The notes: generated by a model from the letters alone, not told the origin. DNA of 64,000 bases from Candidatus Roslinia caecavium (GCA_904419955.1 CAJFTO010000004.1:48273-112272), one strand, 5' to 3'; shown: positions 54,994 to 64,000, numbered from the stretch's first letter. Numbers and translations: made by a program.

Positions 54994-56121
54994 ATGAAAA
55001 AAATAGTATCAATGATATCAGTATTATGTATGATTTTAACTATGAGTGTGACGATAATTGCCTCAGAAAATCCATACGATTATTCAGGCGAACCGACAAG
55101 GGCGATTTATTATACGTTGCCTACAATGAAAGGCGATGATGTAAGATGGGTGCAAGCAGCTTTAAATAAGTTCGGAAATTACGGACTAGCAATAGACGGT
55201 AGTTTTGGACCCGCATGCAAATCTGCCACAGCTAAATTTCAGGCTGCAATGGGTTTAGAACAGGACGGTTCATTTGGCCCCGCAACAAGGGCGGCAATGG
55301 TTAATTGGCTGAGTCAAAATTCTGCTTCGGATAACACTGGTTCTGCGGCAAGTAATGCAAACAGTCCATATAATTATTCAGGTGAGCCTTCAAGAGCGAT
55401 TTATTATACGTTGCCTACAATGAAAGGCGACGATGTGAAATGGGTTCAAGCGGCATTAAACGCGTTTGGTAATTACGGACTTGCTATTGATGGAAGCTTT
55501 GGGTCTGCGTGTAAAACAGCCACAGCTAAATTTCAATCTGCGATGGGTTTGTCTCAAGACGGCTCTTTCGGGCCTTCTACAAGACAAACCATGGTTGATT
55601 GGTTAAGGAATAACGGATATGGGCCAGTATCGAGCTCAGGTAATAGCTCTGCTATTTCTGCTAGCGGAAAGACGTTTATTCAGCAAGGCGACGGCGGGTG
55701 TTATACAGCTTCTGCGGCGATGATAATGTCAAATCTTGGAGCGACTTGGAATGGAATGTCTGCTACATATCAAAATGTTTATAATGCGAATGGTTACACT
55801 GCTTATTTGTCTGGAAGCACGCCGGGTAAATTTGGATGTAAACGCTATAATCTGGAAACATCAAAGAATTCTGTGATTGATGCCGTTAAGCAATATCCAC
55901 AAGGAGTTATGGTAGCATTTTACCAGCCGAATAAAGGATGGAATCATTGTATGGTTGCAGTTGGATTAAACGCAAGCGGAGAACCGCTTTTCTATGATCC
56001 CGCTGTATCCTATGGTTCAAATGGCGGATATGGATTTACGCTTTCTGAAACAACAGCAGGTGGAGCATATGGCGGCGCAAGCTGGAATAATTTATTACAA
56101 GTATCAGTCATTGTAAAATAA
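54994..56121 (+). CDS. Secreted C39-like cysteine peptidase with two peptidoglycan-binding repeats
   Basis: 375 residues; AGGAGG precedes ATG 54994. Signal peptide, then two PG-binding (PGB_1-type) repeats of 98-residue period (LPTMKGDDVRWVQAALNKFG, DGSFGPACKSATAKFQAAMG). The C-terminal domain (about 220-375) resembles the papain-like C39 peptidases, with Cys236 in GDGGCYTASAAM, His318 in GWNHCMVAVG and an Asp in LFYDPAVSYG. It may cleave peptides or peptidoglycan stems outside the cell. The gene is AT-rich and poor in the codons its neighbours use, suggesting horizontal gain. It is 26 bp after the SLH gene, so probably co-transcribed. A bacteriocin-processing or toxin role cannot be excluded, but no transporter is adjacent. 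Confidence 0.8.
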   Translation: MKKIVSMISVLCMILTMSVTIIASENPYDYSGEPTRAIYYTLPTMKGDDVRWVQAALNKFGNYGLAIDGSFGPACKSATAKFQAAMGLEQDGSFGPATRAAMVNWLSQNSASDNTGSAASNANSPYNYSGEPSRAIYYTLPTMKGDDVKWVQAALNAFGNYGLAIDGSFGSACKTATAKFQSAMGLSQDGSFGPSTRQTMVDWLRNNGYGPVSSSGNSSAISASGKTFIQQGDGGCYTASAAMIMSNLGATWNGMSATYQNVYNANGYTAYLSGSTPGKFGCKRYNLETSKNSVIDAVKQYPQGVMVAFYQPNKGWNHCMVAVGLNASGEPLFYDPAVSYGSNGGYGFTLSETTAGGAYGGASWNNLLQVSVIVK

Positions 56122-56413
56122 TATTTGATTTCTTTATAAAGCTGTGGGTTTTATTTTACAATGAGAGAGTAATAAAAATAAAAACATTTTTGTAGAATAA
56201 TATCGACCGGCGTCTATTTTTGGCGGAAGTTAAATCTTCCGCCAAATTCGTAAAAAATATATTTTACTGTTGCCTTTGTAAACAAAATATATTATACTTA
56301 TCATATAAAATTTTGGCTTAAAACCTATATACCGCATAAACAGTAAAACAAAAGCTGTAAAATTACAAATTCTTATAATAAAATATAAAATTGCGTTTAT
56401 GGAGGCGCGGAGA
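56122..56413 (+). promoter_or_regulatory. Intergenic region with promoter of the next SLH gene
   Basis: A perfect stem TTGGCGGAAG (56220-56229) / CTTCCGCCAA (56236-56245) without a T-run. The promoter is TTGCCT (56270-56275), 17 bp, TATACT (56293-56298), AT-rich around it. Confidence 0.5.
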
Positions 56414-57574
56414 ATGAAGTTTAAAATTTTTGCCGCGGCGATAGTTGCGTTTGCGTTTTTCAGCTTGAATCTTGTTTCGGCGCAAACTTTTACAGACGTT
56501 GCGGAGTACGATCGATATTACGATTCTATAGAAGAACTAAGCCGCCTCGGCATATTCTACGGCTATCCGGACGGTTCTTTCAGGCCGGACGAATATGTTA
56601 CGAGAGCGGAGATGGCCGTTTTGATGATAAGGTGCGAAAATTTTGACGAAGATTTCGAACAGGACGATACCATTTTTTCCGACGTTCAGGCGTCGCATTG
56701 GGCGTCCGGATATATTGAATCCGCGGCTAATCAAGAAATAGTGACCGGAAACGGCGACGGGACTTTTCTGCCGGATAATAACGTTAAGTATGAAGAGACA
56801 CTCGCGATGATCCTGAACCTGATCGGCTATAGGAATTATGCGAAAGAAAACGGCGGATATCCGGAGGGCTATATTGCCGCGGCTCAGCTTACGGGAATTA
56901 CCGACGGTTTGATAGGCGGCGGAGAAGGCGTATATCTGACTCGCGGTCAGATCGCTAAGATACTTCATAACTCGCTCGACGCGCCCATGCTGCACTACGG
57001 TTGCGTTTGGTCGGGAGACACGCTTAGAGAATCGTACTTTTACGAATACGGCAACGACGCCGTGGCTCTCGAGAGGGTGAAGACGCTTACCGACAACGGC
57101 GACGGAGGATATTCTATCGATTTTAACAACGACGGTATAGACGAGAATATCTATATTGAGGACGGCGGATACTATGACGAAAGGGCGATCTCGATCTACA
57201 ACACCGCCAAAGGCGAAGGAGAGGCCGGGCTGTGCGGCGAGTTTGTACAGATGAATAAGACGAGCGAGTGTTATATAATAAACGATACGTCCACCGGTAT
57301 TTGTTATATGAAAGTGGTAAACAGCTTCTCTGACGCGAGCGTGGTAAGAATATACGCGCTAACGGGCGAAGATTTTGAATGTATAGATACTTGGGGCAGA
57401 TTTGTCAATAAAAACGATCAGCCGTATAAGACTCTATATAGGATAGGCTTTGATGCGGTGGAGCTTGGCTATGAGATCACAGGCGAATATGAATTCTCAG
57501 AAGAAGAGTATTACATCTATGGCGGACGATATGACTTTGACGTCGTATACACGTTCAGGGGCGGTACATATTGA
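56414..57574 (+). CDS. Secreted SLH-domain protein (386 aa)
   Basis: 386 residues from ATG 56414 (GGAGG at 56401-56405; an ATG at 56399 precedes the ribosome site). Signal peptide FAAAIVAFAFFSLNLVSAQ. Residues about 23-190 carry three SLH repeats (YYDSIEELSRLGIFYGYPDGSFRPDEYVTRAEMAVLM as the model repeat). The remaining half (residues 195-386) is beta-rich with Asp/Tyr-rich loops (FNNDGIDENIYIED) and no family I recognise. It should be held on the wall surface. Confidence 0.85.
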   Translation: MKFKIFAAAIVAFAFFSLNLVSAQTFTDVAEYDRYYDSIEELSRLGIFYGYPDGSFRPDEYVTRAEMAVLMIRCENFDEDFEQDDTIFSDVQASHWASGYIESAANQEIVTGNGDGTFLPDNNVKYEETLAMILNLIGYRNYAKENGGYPEGYIAAAQLTGITDGLIGGGEGVYLTRGQIAKILHNSLDAPMLHYGCVWSGDTLRESYFYEYGNDAVALERVKTLTDNGDGGYSIDFNNDGIDENIYIEDGGYYDERAISIYNTAKGEGEAGLCGEFVQMNKTSECYIINDTSTGICYMKVVNSFSDASVVRIYALTGEDFECIDTWGRFVNKNDQPYKTLYRIGFDAVELGYEITGEYEFSEEEYYIYGGRYDFDVVYTFRGGTY

Positions 57575-57658
57575 CGTTTTTAACCCGCCGTACGCCTGCT
57601 TGTCGGGCGGGGATTAGGATTATATATTAATATTACTTATTAGGGAGAGGGTTTTAGC

Positions 57659-59437
57659 ATGTTTTCACGCAATAAAAAGGATGATTTGGAAGAAACAAGA
57701 AGTCTTGAGGATAGCGGCGACACCGCGTCGTTCGAACCCATAGATGAAGACGACGAATATACGCGGGGGTTGAGGCGGAGGCGTAAGACCGCTAAAAAAA
57801 GATATATGCGATACGGCAAAGGCGCGCGGGATTATAAGTTCAAAAAGCTTTTAGCGATATGCATATCCGTTATATTAGCGGTGAGTTTGATCTCCGGAGC
57901 GGTCGTATACGTAAGCTCTTTGGACAGGCTAATCGTCAATAAGGGTTACAACGCGCTCGCGTCCGGGGATTACGACGAGGCGATTGCCGAATTTGACAAG
58001 GCTATAGCCCAAAACGGCGCCGGTATCGAAGCGTACGCCGGCAAGGCTTTGGCCCAGATATCGGGCGGCTATGATCCGGGAGCGTCCGAGACGATCAATA
58101 CGATGTTTACGACCTGCAGAGGCGGCGGCGCCGCGGTAGAGATCCCGTATAGTATAGGTTCTTATATAGGTTCGGACGATAATGAATCCGATCCGTTCGA
58201 TCAAAGCGCGGCGATCGACTCGACCGATACTGGAGGCGCGGACGTCGCCGGCGGTTCAAGCGGCTCAAACAGCTCAAACGGACCGAGCGGACCGAGCGGA
58301 CCGAGCTCTACGGTAGGCGCGTCGTCGATCGCGAGCGCGGAACCGACAAATCAGCCAAAGAATGAAGAAATGATCAAGACCGGCGCCGGAGAAATTTTAT
58401 CGTATCTATTTAATTGGATATGCCGCTACAATATCGCAAACGGATGCGCCGATCAAAACGAGATCCTTATGAATATGATAGAGCAAAACGGTCTCAACGC
58501 GCAGTACGGGATATATTCCCGTCCGCCTCATCCCACGACCGATTGTCCAAGCGGGACCTACAATAAGCCTGTAAACGTGAATTTATATTCGTCCGGCGAC
58601 GGAACTATGTGCTATATTGTCGGGGACGGAGAGTTTGCGCTAAAGAATCTGACGATCTATGAAGGGACGATCTATATAAAGAAAAACAACTCGTCGACTC
58701 ATATAAGGGCGGCGCTGTACGACGGCTTATACATACCCAGCGACGTTTTGGAGCTGAATTATACTCTGGAGCGGGATCCGCTGTCATCGCCGACGTATTC
58801 GCACAATTCGGGAAGTTATACGGGCGGATTTTATCTGACTTTATCTAATCCGAACGACGACGGGACGATATATTACACCACGAACGGCGCCGAGCCGACG
58901 ACGGACTCGAACGTATATTCCGGTAGAATATACATAGGCGAGGGAAGCGTTACGATAAAGGCGAAGGTGATCGATAGCCAAAACGAAGTATCCAGTCAAA
59001 CAGCCTCGCTGACATACAGCGTGACCAAGCCTAAGCCGACCCCGACGCCGAAGCGCAGCGGGCCGACCTGTCCGGTCTGCGGCTCGAATAACACGGCGTT
59101 CGATTCGTCGATAGGCGCGTATAAATGCTATGACTGCGGTAATGCGGATACGCCGGATGATCCGGATGATGGAAGCGGATGTCCGAGGTGCGGAAGCTCA
59201 AATATTACGCTTATCGGGAATCGGAACCAGCCGGGGAATCAGATTGCTCGCTGTCTAAACTGCGATTATAAATGGGATTCGGGAACAAAAGTTTCGTCAA
59301 CAAACGGCGAGCCAGAAACGAAAGAATCATCAGGCGGCGGCGAAAAATGCGCGGCTTGCGGCTCTACCGATACTTTTCATGATCCAAACGGTTGGGGTAT
59401 AATTTGCAGAAAATGCGGTCACTGCGAATATTATTAA
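57659..59437 (+). CDS. Single-pass membrane protein with chitobiase-like domains and three C-terminal zinc ribbons
   Basis: 592 residues. A charged, Arg/Lys-rich cytoplasmic N-terminus (1-63) precedes one membrane helix (64-86), so the rest should be outside. A TPR-like segment (ALASGDYDEAIAEFDKAIAQNG) follows, then a Ser/Gly/Pro linker, then two CHB_HEX_C/FN3-like beta-sandwiches (GTIYYTTNGAEPTTDSNVY). Three zinc-ribbon motifs close the protein at about 471-497, 512-539 and 564-588 (CPVCGSNN/CYDCG, CPRCGSSN/CLNCD, CAACGST/CRKCG). Such ribbons usually sit in the cytoplasm, which makes this topology odd. I do not know its function. Confidence 0.75.
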   Translation: MFSRNKKDDLEETRSLEDSGDTASFEPIDEDDEYTRGLRRRRKTAKKRYMRYGKGARDYKFKKLLAICISVILAVSLISGAVVYVSSLDRLIVNKGYNALASGDYDEAIAEFDKAIAQNGAGIEAYAGKALAQISGGYDPGASETINTMFTTCRGGGAAVEIPYSIGSYIGSDDNESDPFDQSAAIDSTDTGGADVAGGSSGSNSSNGPSGPSGPSSTVGASSIASAEPTNQPKNEEMIKTGAGEILSYLFNWICRYNIANGCADQNEILMNMIEQNGLNAQYGIYSRPPHPTTDCPSGTYNKPVNVNLYSSGDGTMCYIVGDGEFALKNLTIYEGTIYIKKNNSSTHIRAALYDGLYIPSDVLELNYTLERDPLSSPTYSHNSGSYTGGFYLTLSNPNDDGTIYYTTNGAEPTTDSNVYSGRIYIGEGSVTIKAKVIDSQNEVSSQTASLTYSVTKPKPTPTPKRSGPTCPVCGSNNTAFDSSIGAYKCYDCGNADTPDDPDDGSGCPRCGSSNITLIGNRNQPGNQIARCLNCDYKWDSGTKVSSTNGEPETKESSGGGEKCAACGSTDTFHDPNGWGIICRKCGHCEYY

Positions 59438-59504
59438 GGGTTAGATTCCAGCGGTTCATCAAGTACAGGCGTAGGCGCAGACGCTCGAGAATAGAACTGA
59501 TCGT

Positions 59505-59540
59505 CGACGCGGATATCTATATTATCCGCGTCGATTCTAA
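59505..59540 (+). terminator. Terminator after the zinc-ribbon gene
   Basis: CGACGCGGATA and TATCCGCGTCG form a perfect 11-bp stem, followed by ATTCTAATTTT. Confidence 0.7.
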
Positions 59541-59612
59541 TTTTGACCGGCGTTGGATATTGGAATGTATCAAGCCGAGTTAAATCGATCGAGACCGTAG
59601 TTTACAAGATTT

Positions 59613-59642
59613 CAAAAAACAAAAAAGCCGCCCAAAGGCGGC
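59613..59642 (-). terminator. tRNA terminator
   Basis: On the minus strand GCCGCC/GGCGGC around TTTG, followed by a T6 run and further Ts. Confidence 0.8.
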
Positions 59643-59646
59643 GAAT

Positions 59647-59722
59647 TGGTGGACCCGGAGAGATTCGAACTCTTGACCTCTGCGATGCGAACGCAGCGCT
59701 CTCCCAGCTGAGCTACGAGCCC
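59647..59722 (-). tRNA. tRNA-Ala (anticodon CGC), CCA encoded
   Basis: On the minus strand the 76-nt cloverleaf begins GGGCTCGTAGCTCAGC and ends with an encoded CCA. The anticodon stem CTGCG/CGCAG encloses the loop TTCGCAT, giving anticodon CGC for codon GCG. The acceptor stem shows the G3:U70 pair that specifies alanine, and the T-loop is TTCGAAT. Confidence 0.95.
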
Positions 59723-59923
59723 ATATACGTAAAACCTGATAATAAAATCAAGTCCGCGACGCTTAAACGCTTTAGACTTTGTTTATAAATAACCTTGGCG
59801 TATTTGTCGCAACAATAAGATTATAGCGCTGTTTTCGTGATTTGTCAAACAATATTTTAAATTTGTTTAATTTATTTTAACATATTTTAAGTAAAGCCTA
59901 TATTTCAAGGCGAAACGACGTTC

Positions 59924-59952
59924 TTTACAAATCCTAAAGTTAGCGCTATAAT
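59924..59952 (+). promoter_or_regulatory. Promoter of the DUF624 gene
   Basis: TTTACA (59924-59929), 17 bp, TATAAT (59947-59952). Confidence 0.7.
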
Positions 59953-60003
59953 AAAAGTCAACGCTTCGCAGGGAGCAAATCAACAATAAAGGAGCGCATG
60001 ATA

Positions 60004-60900
60004 ATGGCAGGACTATTTAGACGTTCGACTGATCCGAACGCGCCTAAATCCGAGGGAATAATTTTGTTTCTGGAGATATTTTTCAGAAAATTTTGGAGAC
60101 TTATACAGGTAAATTTGATGTATATCGTGGCTTTGATACCGACTACCGTTTTGATATTTTTCTTGTCGGGAGTTATATCCAACGCCGCGCTGGACAGATT
60201 CGCGGACGGAATAATGCAGATCTCAGGCGTTACGACTCAGGATTATTCAAACGCGGATTATTCTATGACCGTCGTAATAATCGACGTAGGCTTACGTATG
60301 TTTGCGACTATTTGTTTTACCGCGTTCTGGGGAATGGGTCCCGCGACCGCCGGGCTTACATATATAATGCGCTGTTACGCTAAGGAAGAGAATTCGTTTA
60401 TCTGGACGGATTTTAAAGATTCGATAAAAGAGAATTGGAAGCAAAGCCTCGTTGTATTCATTATCGACGTATTCGCTATGTTCGCATTCTTTTATGCAAT
60501 AGTCTTCTATAGTTCGCTGAATAATTTTATGAGCTATCTTACGTATGTGATATTAGGGCTGGCGCTTTTTTATACGATGATACATTTCTTTATATACCCG
60601 CTTATGGTCGGATATAAGCTTAAACTGAGCCAGATCTATAAAAACGCCGCGCTTTTCTGCTTGATAAGCCTGCCGTTTAGTTTGCTTGTTCTCGTGATAT
60701 TAGCGCTTTTAACGTTCGGCGTATTATATCTTGCTCTGTTTGTTTTTAGCGGAGTTTATACTATTATATGCCTCGCGGCGTATCTGATAGTGGTAGTATT
60801 CCTTTTATATTCGCTTATCGGGCTTATAGTTAACTATAACGCGGTGTGTCAGATCAACAAATATATGGATAAAGACTCTAAGGTCGAGGAGAAGATGTAA
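60004..60900 (+). CDS. DUF624 (YesL-type) membrane protein
   Basis: 298 residues from ATG 60004, 9 bases after AAGGAG; an ATG at 59998 would be too close. About six membrane helices. The family pattern appears as FFRKFWRLIQVNLMYIVALIPT near the start and AFWGMGPATAGLTYIMRCYAKEENSFIWTDFKDSIKENW in the middle. YesL-type proteins are encoded beside sugar ABC transporters and rhamnogalacturonan genes, but their function is unknown. Here none is adjacent. Confidence 0.85.
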   Translation: MAGLFRRSTDPNAPKSEGIILFLEIFFRKFWRLIQVNLMYIVALIPTTVLIFFLSGVISNAALDRFADGIMQISGVTTQDYSNADYSMTVVIIDVGLRMFATICFTAFWGMGPATAGLTYIMRCYAKEENSFIWTDFKDSIKENWKQSLVVFIIDVFAMFAFFYAIVFYSSLNNFMSYLTYVILGLALFYTMIHFFIYPLMVGYKLKLSQIYKNAALFCLISLPFSLLVLVILALLTFGVLYLALFVFSGVYTIICLAAYLIVVVFLLYSLIGLIVNYNAVCQINKYMDKDSKVEEKM

Positions 60901-60970
60901 CGTTAATATCGACGCTGTATAAATGATTTCTATACTAATAGCAATTAACGATCAAAATATTTAAATTTAT

Positions 60971-61010
60971 ACGCGGAAGCCCTAAAAGCTTTCGCGTTTT
61001 TTATTTTTTC
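60971..61010 (+). terminator. Terminator after the DUF624 gene
   Basis: ACGCGGAAGC and GCTTTCGCGT pair with one G-T around CCTAAAA, followed by TTTTTATTTTTTC. Confidence 0.85.
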
Positions 61011-61148
61011 TGTTGTAGATTATTAATAATACTTCATAAATTAACGCTCTTGTACATAATTTTTATGGATATATTAAGGAAATTTTGCGAAAATGTTAAC
61101 GGGAGACAATAAAACTGGATTAAATGGCAATATACCGTTTATATATTA

Positions 61149-61177
61149 TTGACAATAAAAGAGCTTTAAAGTAAAAT
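61149..61177 (+). promoter_or_regulatory. Promoter of the large SLH gene
   Basis: TTGACA (61149-61154), 17 bp, TAAAAT (61172-61177), giving a leader of about 120 nt before the AGGAGG site. Confidence 0.75.
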
Positions 61178-61305
61178 ATATCTGTTAATATATACAATTG
61201 GACGAGCGGCGCATATTTTTAGATCATATGCATCGCCGCTTAATTGGTATAATATATATGTAAAAATTTTTATTAACAAATTTTATATTTAGGAGGACAG
61301 TTATT

Positions 61306-63057
61306 ATGAGAAAAACGAGAAGAGTATTGTCGCTTTTCCTGGCGGTCGCTATGGTTCTCTCGACCCTTATGGGCTTGACGGCTATGACCGCTTCGGCCAT
61401 AACGTTTACCGATACCAACGGTCACTGGGCTGAAAGCGAAATCAATACTTGGTCAACACGGGGAGTCTTGAACGGCTATGAAGACGGGTCGTTCAGACCG
61501 GACGATAACATATCGCGCGCGGAGCTGACAAAGATAGTGGTATCTGTGAAGAACGTTACCAATCTTTCGGCTACCACGTTCAGCGACGTACCAAGTACCG
61601 AATGGTATAGTTCGTACATTTCAAGAGGCGTTGCGGCGGGATATGTTAACGGTTACGAGGACGGTACGTTCTTGCCGGACAACGCTATAACGCGTCAGGA
61701 GGCTTCGGCTATATTCGCGCGTGCGTATTCGCTTGCGGATAACGGCGACGTCAGCAGATTTACGGACGCTTCTCAGATCGAGAGCTGGGCTGTAAACTAT
61801 GTCGGCGCGCTTGTTCAGGCGGGAGCTATAAACGGCTACGAGGACGGAACGTTCAGACCTTTAGACTATATCACCCGCGCCGAGGTCGTAGCGATCTTGG
61901 ACAGACTTGAAGCTATGGAGAACAGTTCTACGTCCGACACGGTAGATACAATAATCGGCGGCGGCGTATGGGGCGGCTCGTCGGGAGGTTCTACGGGCGG
62001 CTCGACCGGAGGTTCTTCTTCGTCGATATATACGGTAACCTTTATTAGCGACGGATCGAGAGTCGGCAGCGTAGACGTTAGGAACAACCAGACTATAGGC
62101 GAGGGCAACGCGCCCGTTCCGGTAAAAGACGGATATGTTTTAGCGGGTTGGTACACGAGCGAGACGGCGGCTCAGAATCTTGACTCGTCGGCTCAGTGGG
62201 ATATGGCTAACGACAGAGTAACGTCGCGTATGAACCTGTACGCAGGCTGGACGGAAGAAGCGAATACGGCTTTAGTTACGTTTAAGTACAATAATGGTTC
62301 CGCGGATTACGTTGTAAGAGCTCAGGTCGGCGAGCAGGTAAGTCCCGCTATCCCGGAACCCGAAAGACTTAACCATACTTTTGCAGGATGGTATTCAAGC
62401 GCGGACGGATCGGGTTCGGCAGTTACAATGCCGTACGAGGTTACTTCTACGGATTCGGTAACATTTTACGCTATATATACTTTGAACGAGGGCGTAGATT
62501 ACGTTGAAGGCGTTGAGGTTTCTTCTCCTGTTGATTCGTCGGGCAATCCGATAGAAGGCGTCGCAGTGACGGCAAATACAAACATAACTAATCCGGCGGT
62601 TGGCGAAACAGTAGCGATCGACTTGACTGTAAGCGATAACAGATATTCGATTTCTAATATCGGTTCGGTCGCGTTGACTTATACGAACGCTGACGGAACT
62701 GCGGGAGAGATAGCTCTGCCGAGCGATAGCTATAGATTTGAGAATAACCGAGTGGAGATCACCATACCTTCGGCTGAAGAACTTGGCGTTTCAGGAGACG
62801 TTACATATAATAATATAGTAATAACGCCTACGATCATACAGGCGCTTGTTCCTACGCCTACGGCGGCTCCGCCAACTCCGGCGCCGACTCTGAGACCTGG
62901 CGATCCAACTCCGGCGCCGACTCCAGTCGCGCATACTTGGGACTTCGGCGAAGCTCCGTTTACGACCGGCGAGGGCGAAGATAAGACCCCGGATACAAAC
63001 AGATTCCAGTTAGGTAGCAATGATAACAAATATAATGTAACGACGTCCTATAGTTAA
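61306..63057 (+). CDS. Large SLH surface protein, 5' part (frame broken at about 63.05 kb)
   Basis: 583 residues to an early stop; AGGAGG precedes ATG 61306. Signal peptide ending TASAI. Three SLH repeats (residues about 33-200), a Gly/Ser linker (GGSSGGSTGGSTGGSSSS), two InlB/Flg_new-type beta-grasp repeats (VTFISDGSRVGSVDVRNN, PEPERLNHTFAGWYSSADG), a beta-sandwich, and a Pro/Thr linker (residues about 520-545). A domain starting HTWDFGEAPF then begins, and the frame stops at 63055 inside it. The domain continues in the +1 frame from 63053 (VNVDGLTYVV). The intact protein would run past the window. It is probably a wall-anchored carbohydrate-active protein. Confidence 0.8.
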   Translation: MRKTRRVLSLFLAVAMVLSTLMGLTAMTASAITFTDTNGHWAESEINTWSTRGVLNGYEDGSFRPDDNISRAELTKIVVSVKNVTNLSATTFSDVPSTEWYSSYISRGVAAGYVNGYEDGTFLPDNAITRQEASAIFARAYSLADNGDVSRFTDASQIESWAVNYVGALVQAGAINGYEDGTFRPLDYITRAEVVAILDRLEAMENSSTSDTVDTIIGGGVWGGSSGGSTGGSTGGSSSSIYTVTFISDGSRVGSVDVRNNQTIGEGNAPVPVKDGYVLAGWYTSETAAQNLDSSAQWDMANDRVTSRMNLYAGWTEEANTALVTFKYNNGSADYVVRAQVGEQVSPAIPEPERLNHTFAGWYSSADGSGSAVTMPYEVTSTDSVTFYAIYTLNEGVDYVEGVEVSSPVDSSGNPIEGVAVTANTNITNPAVGETVAIDLTVSDNRYSISNIGSVALTYTNADGTAGEIALPSDSYRFENNRVEITIPSAEELGVSGDVTYNNIVITPTIIQALVPTPTAAPPTPAPTLRPGDPTPAPTPVAHTWDFGEAPFTTGEGEDKTPDTNRFQLGSNDNKYNVTTSYS

Positions 63058-64000
63058 CGTAGACGGTCTTACATATGTCGTTAATGAAACGCAAAGCGAC
63101 GCTATGCAAACAGCGAACAAGACGTTTTTGGATGGTTATCAGTCAAGCTGGTCGATAAAAACCGGCGGATCATCAAACGATAGCCGTAGATATTTCACAT
63201 ATACGCCGGAAAAAGCGGGTACGCTTATGATTTGGGCGGTATCGGGCAGCGGAAGTAATTCGGCTACGGCTATAGTCGTGCAAGGCGGAGCGGAAAAAGG
63301 TCGTATGACATACGCCGCTAAGGCGACGGATAACCCGGTATTTGAGGTTGAAGGTTTGGTAGCCGGTCAGCAGATAAGAATAAATGCGGATGGAAACGTT
63401 CAGTATTGTAAAATAGCATATATCGAATTAAACGAACCCGAACCGACTGCGGCTCCTACCAACGCTCCGGCCCCAACAAATGCTCCGACGTCCGCGCCGG
63501 CTCCAACAAATGCTCCGACGTCTACAGCGGCTCCCGAGAGCTACATGGTATCTGTCGGAACGATAACCGGAAACGGCGAGCTGAAGATAGTACAGCCGAC
63601 GGCAGAGCCTACTGCCGAGCCCACGGCTGAGCCGACGGAAGAACCCGTGACGACGGAGGAACCGACAGAACCTACGCAGGCGCCTTCTGCGGATGCGATA
63701 ACATGGACGTTTGCAGACGCTCCGGATGGTGAAAAGCTTGCTAATAAAGATGGAAATATAAAAGAATGGTATATTAGCAACGTTGATCTGGGTAACGGAC
63801 TCACGGCTTATTCGAAAGGATCGCTTAATACTGACAAACAAGAGTATTCAAACGCATTTGAAGTTGACAGGACAAGCGAAGCTGAATTTACGGTCGGCGG
63901 CGAGACCGAGACTGTAACGGGAGCTTTGAAATTTGGAGGCAAATCAAGCTCGGATGGAAGATACTTTACATATACTCCCGCGTCGGACGGAACGCTAACG
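63041..64000 (+). pseudogene. Large SLH surface protein, downstream part in the shifted frame (continues off window)
   Basis: Open from 63041 to the window edge with no plausible start codon and ribosome site. It completes the domain begun upstream (YFTYTPEKAGTLMIWAVSGSGSN), then has a Pro/Thr/Ala linker (APTNAPAPTNAPTSAPAPT) and a second, Glu-rich one. A second copy of the same domain starts ITWTFADAPDGEKL and includes GRYFTYTPASDGTLT. The repeated beta domain resembles modules that precede pectate-lyase-type catalytic domains, but no catalytic part is in view. Confidence 0.75.

Overview
The window looks like chromosomal DNA of an anaerobic, endospore-forming clostridial Firmicute that degrades plant polysaccharides. 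The evidence is a complete spoIIIAA-AH operon, [FeFe]-hydrogenase genes, several S-layer-homology (SLH) surface proteins, strong AGGAGG ribosome sites with sigma-A type promoters, and enzymes for arabinan, galactan and rhamnogalacturonan. A pectin-specialised gut lineage such as Monoglobus would fit. That is an inference from gene content, because the window holds no rRNA marker.

Layout. 1-3083 (minus strand): edge of a phage-like structural module with an N4-gp56 type major capsid gene and three small unknown genes, separated by copies of a short dispersed repeat made of 7-bp units. 3.5-12.4 kb: large SLH/beta-helix surface protein, a MarR-type regulator with a clear operator/promoter, murA, an N-acetylmuramoyl amidase and a polysaccharide deacetylase (cell envelope). 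12.6-18.6 kb: a cysteine-synthase-like PLP enzyme, guaB, a GH51 arabinofuranosidase and a Ppx/GppA phosphatase. 19.2-28.7 kb: SLH/YcdB-like protein, CE12-type acetylesterase, a 1124-residue heparinase II/III-like protein, an XRE regulator and a BspA-type leucine-rich repeat surface protein. 28.7-31.2 kb: a proline/sodium-type symporter flanked by relics of a duplicated segment. 31.2-37 kb: SDR oxidoreductase, LysR regulator, a two-gene SUF (SmsCB-like) Fe-S assembly unit, a DUF421 membrane protein and a split TauE/SafE permease. 37.1-41.5 kb: hydrogenase operon running sensor hydrogenase with PAS, then SpoIIE/PP2C-type phosphatase, then ferredoxin-domain [FeFe] hydrogenase. 41.8-43.8 kb: GH43-like enzyme divergent from an AraC regulator. 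43.9-49.2 kb: spoIIIA operon, preceded by an unusual tandem 178-bp repeat. 49.8-53.3 kb: rarA, glyA and nth. 53.4-59.4 kb: XRE regulator, SLH proteins, an AT-rich C39-like peptidase with peptidoglycan-binding repeats, and a membrane protein with extracytoplasmic zinc ribbons. The remainder holds tRNA-Ala(CGC), a DUF624 membrane protein and a large SLH protein that is frameshifted and runs off the window.

How it fits together: the glycan enzymes (GH51, CE12, heparinase-like, GH43) all lack signal peptides and so probably act on imported oligosaccharides. The SLH and LRR proteins are exported and probably bind the wall or substrate. The hydrogenase operon couples fermentation electron flow to a redox- or H2-sensing regulatory branch. 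The strongest unexplained signals are the tandem 178-bp repeat with pseudoknot potential upstream of spoIIIAA, the heptad-repeat elements that end exactly at Shine-Dalgarno sites, the duplicated-segment relics at 28.9 and 31.0 kb, and the frameshift near 63.05 kb.
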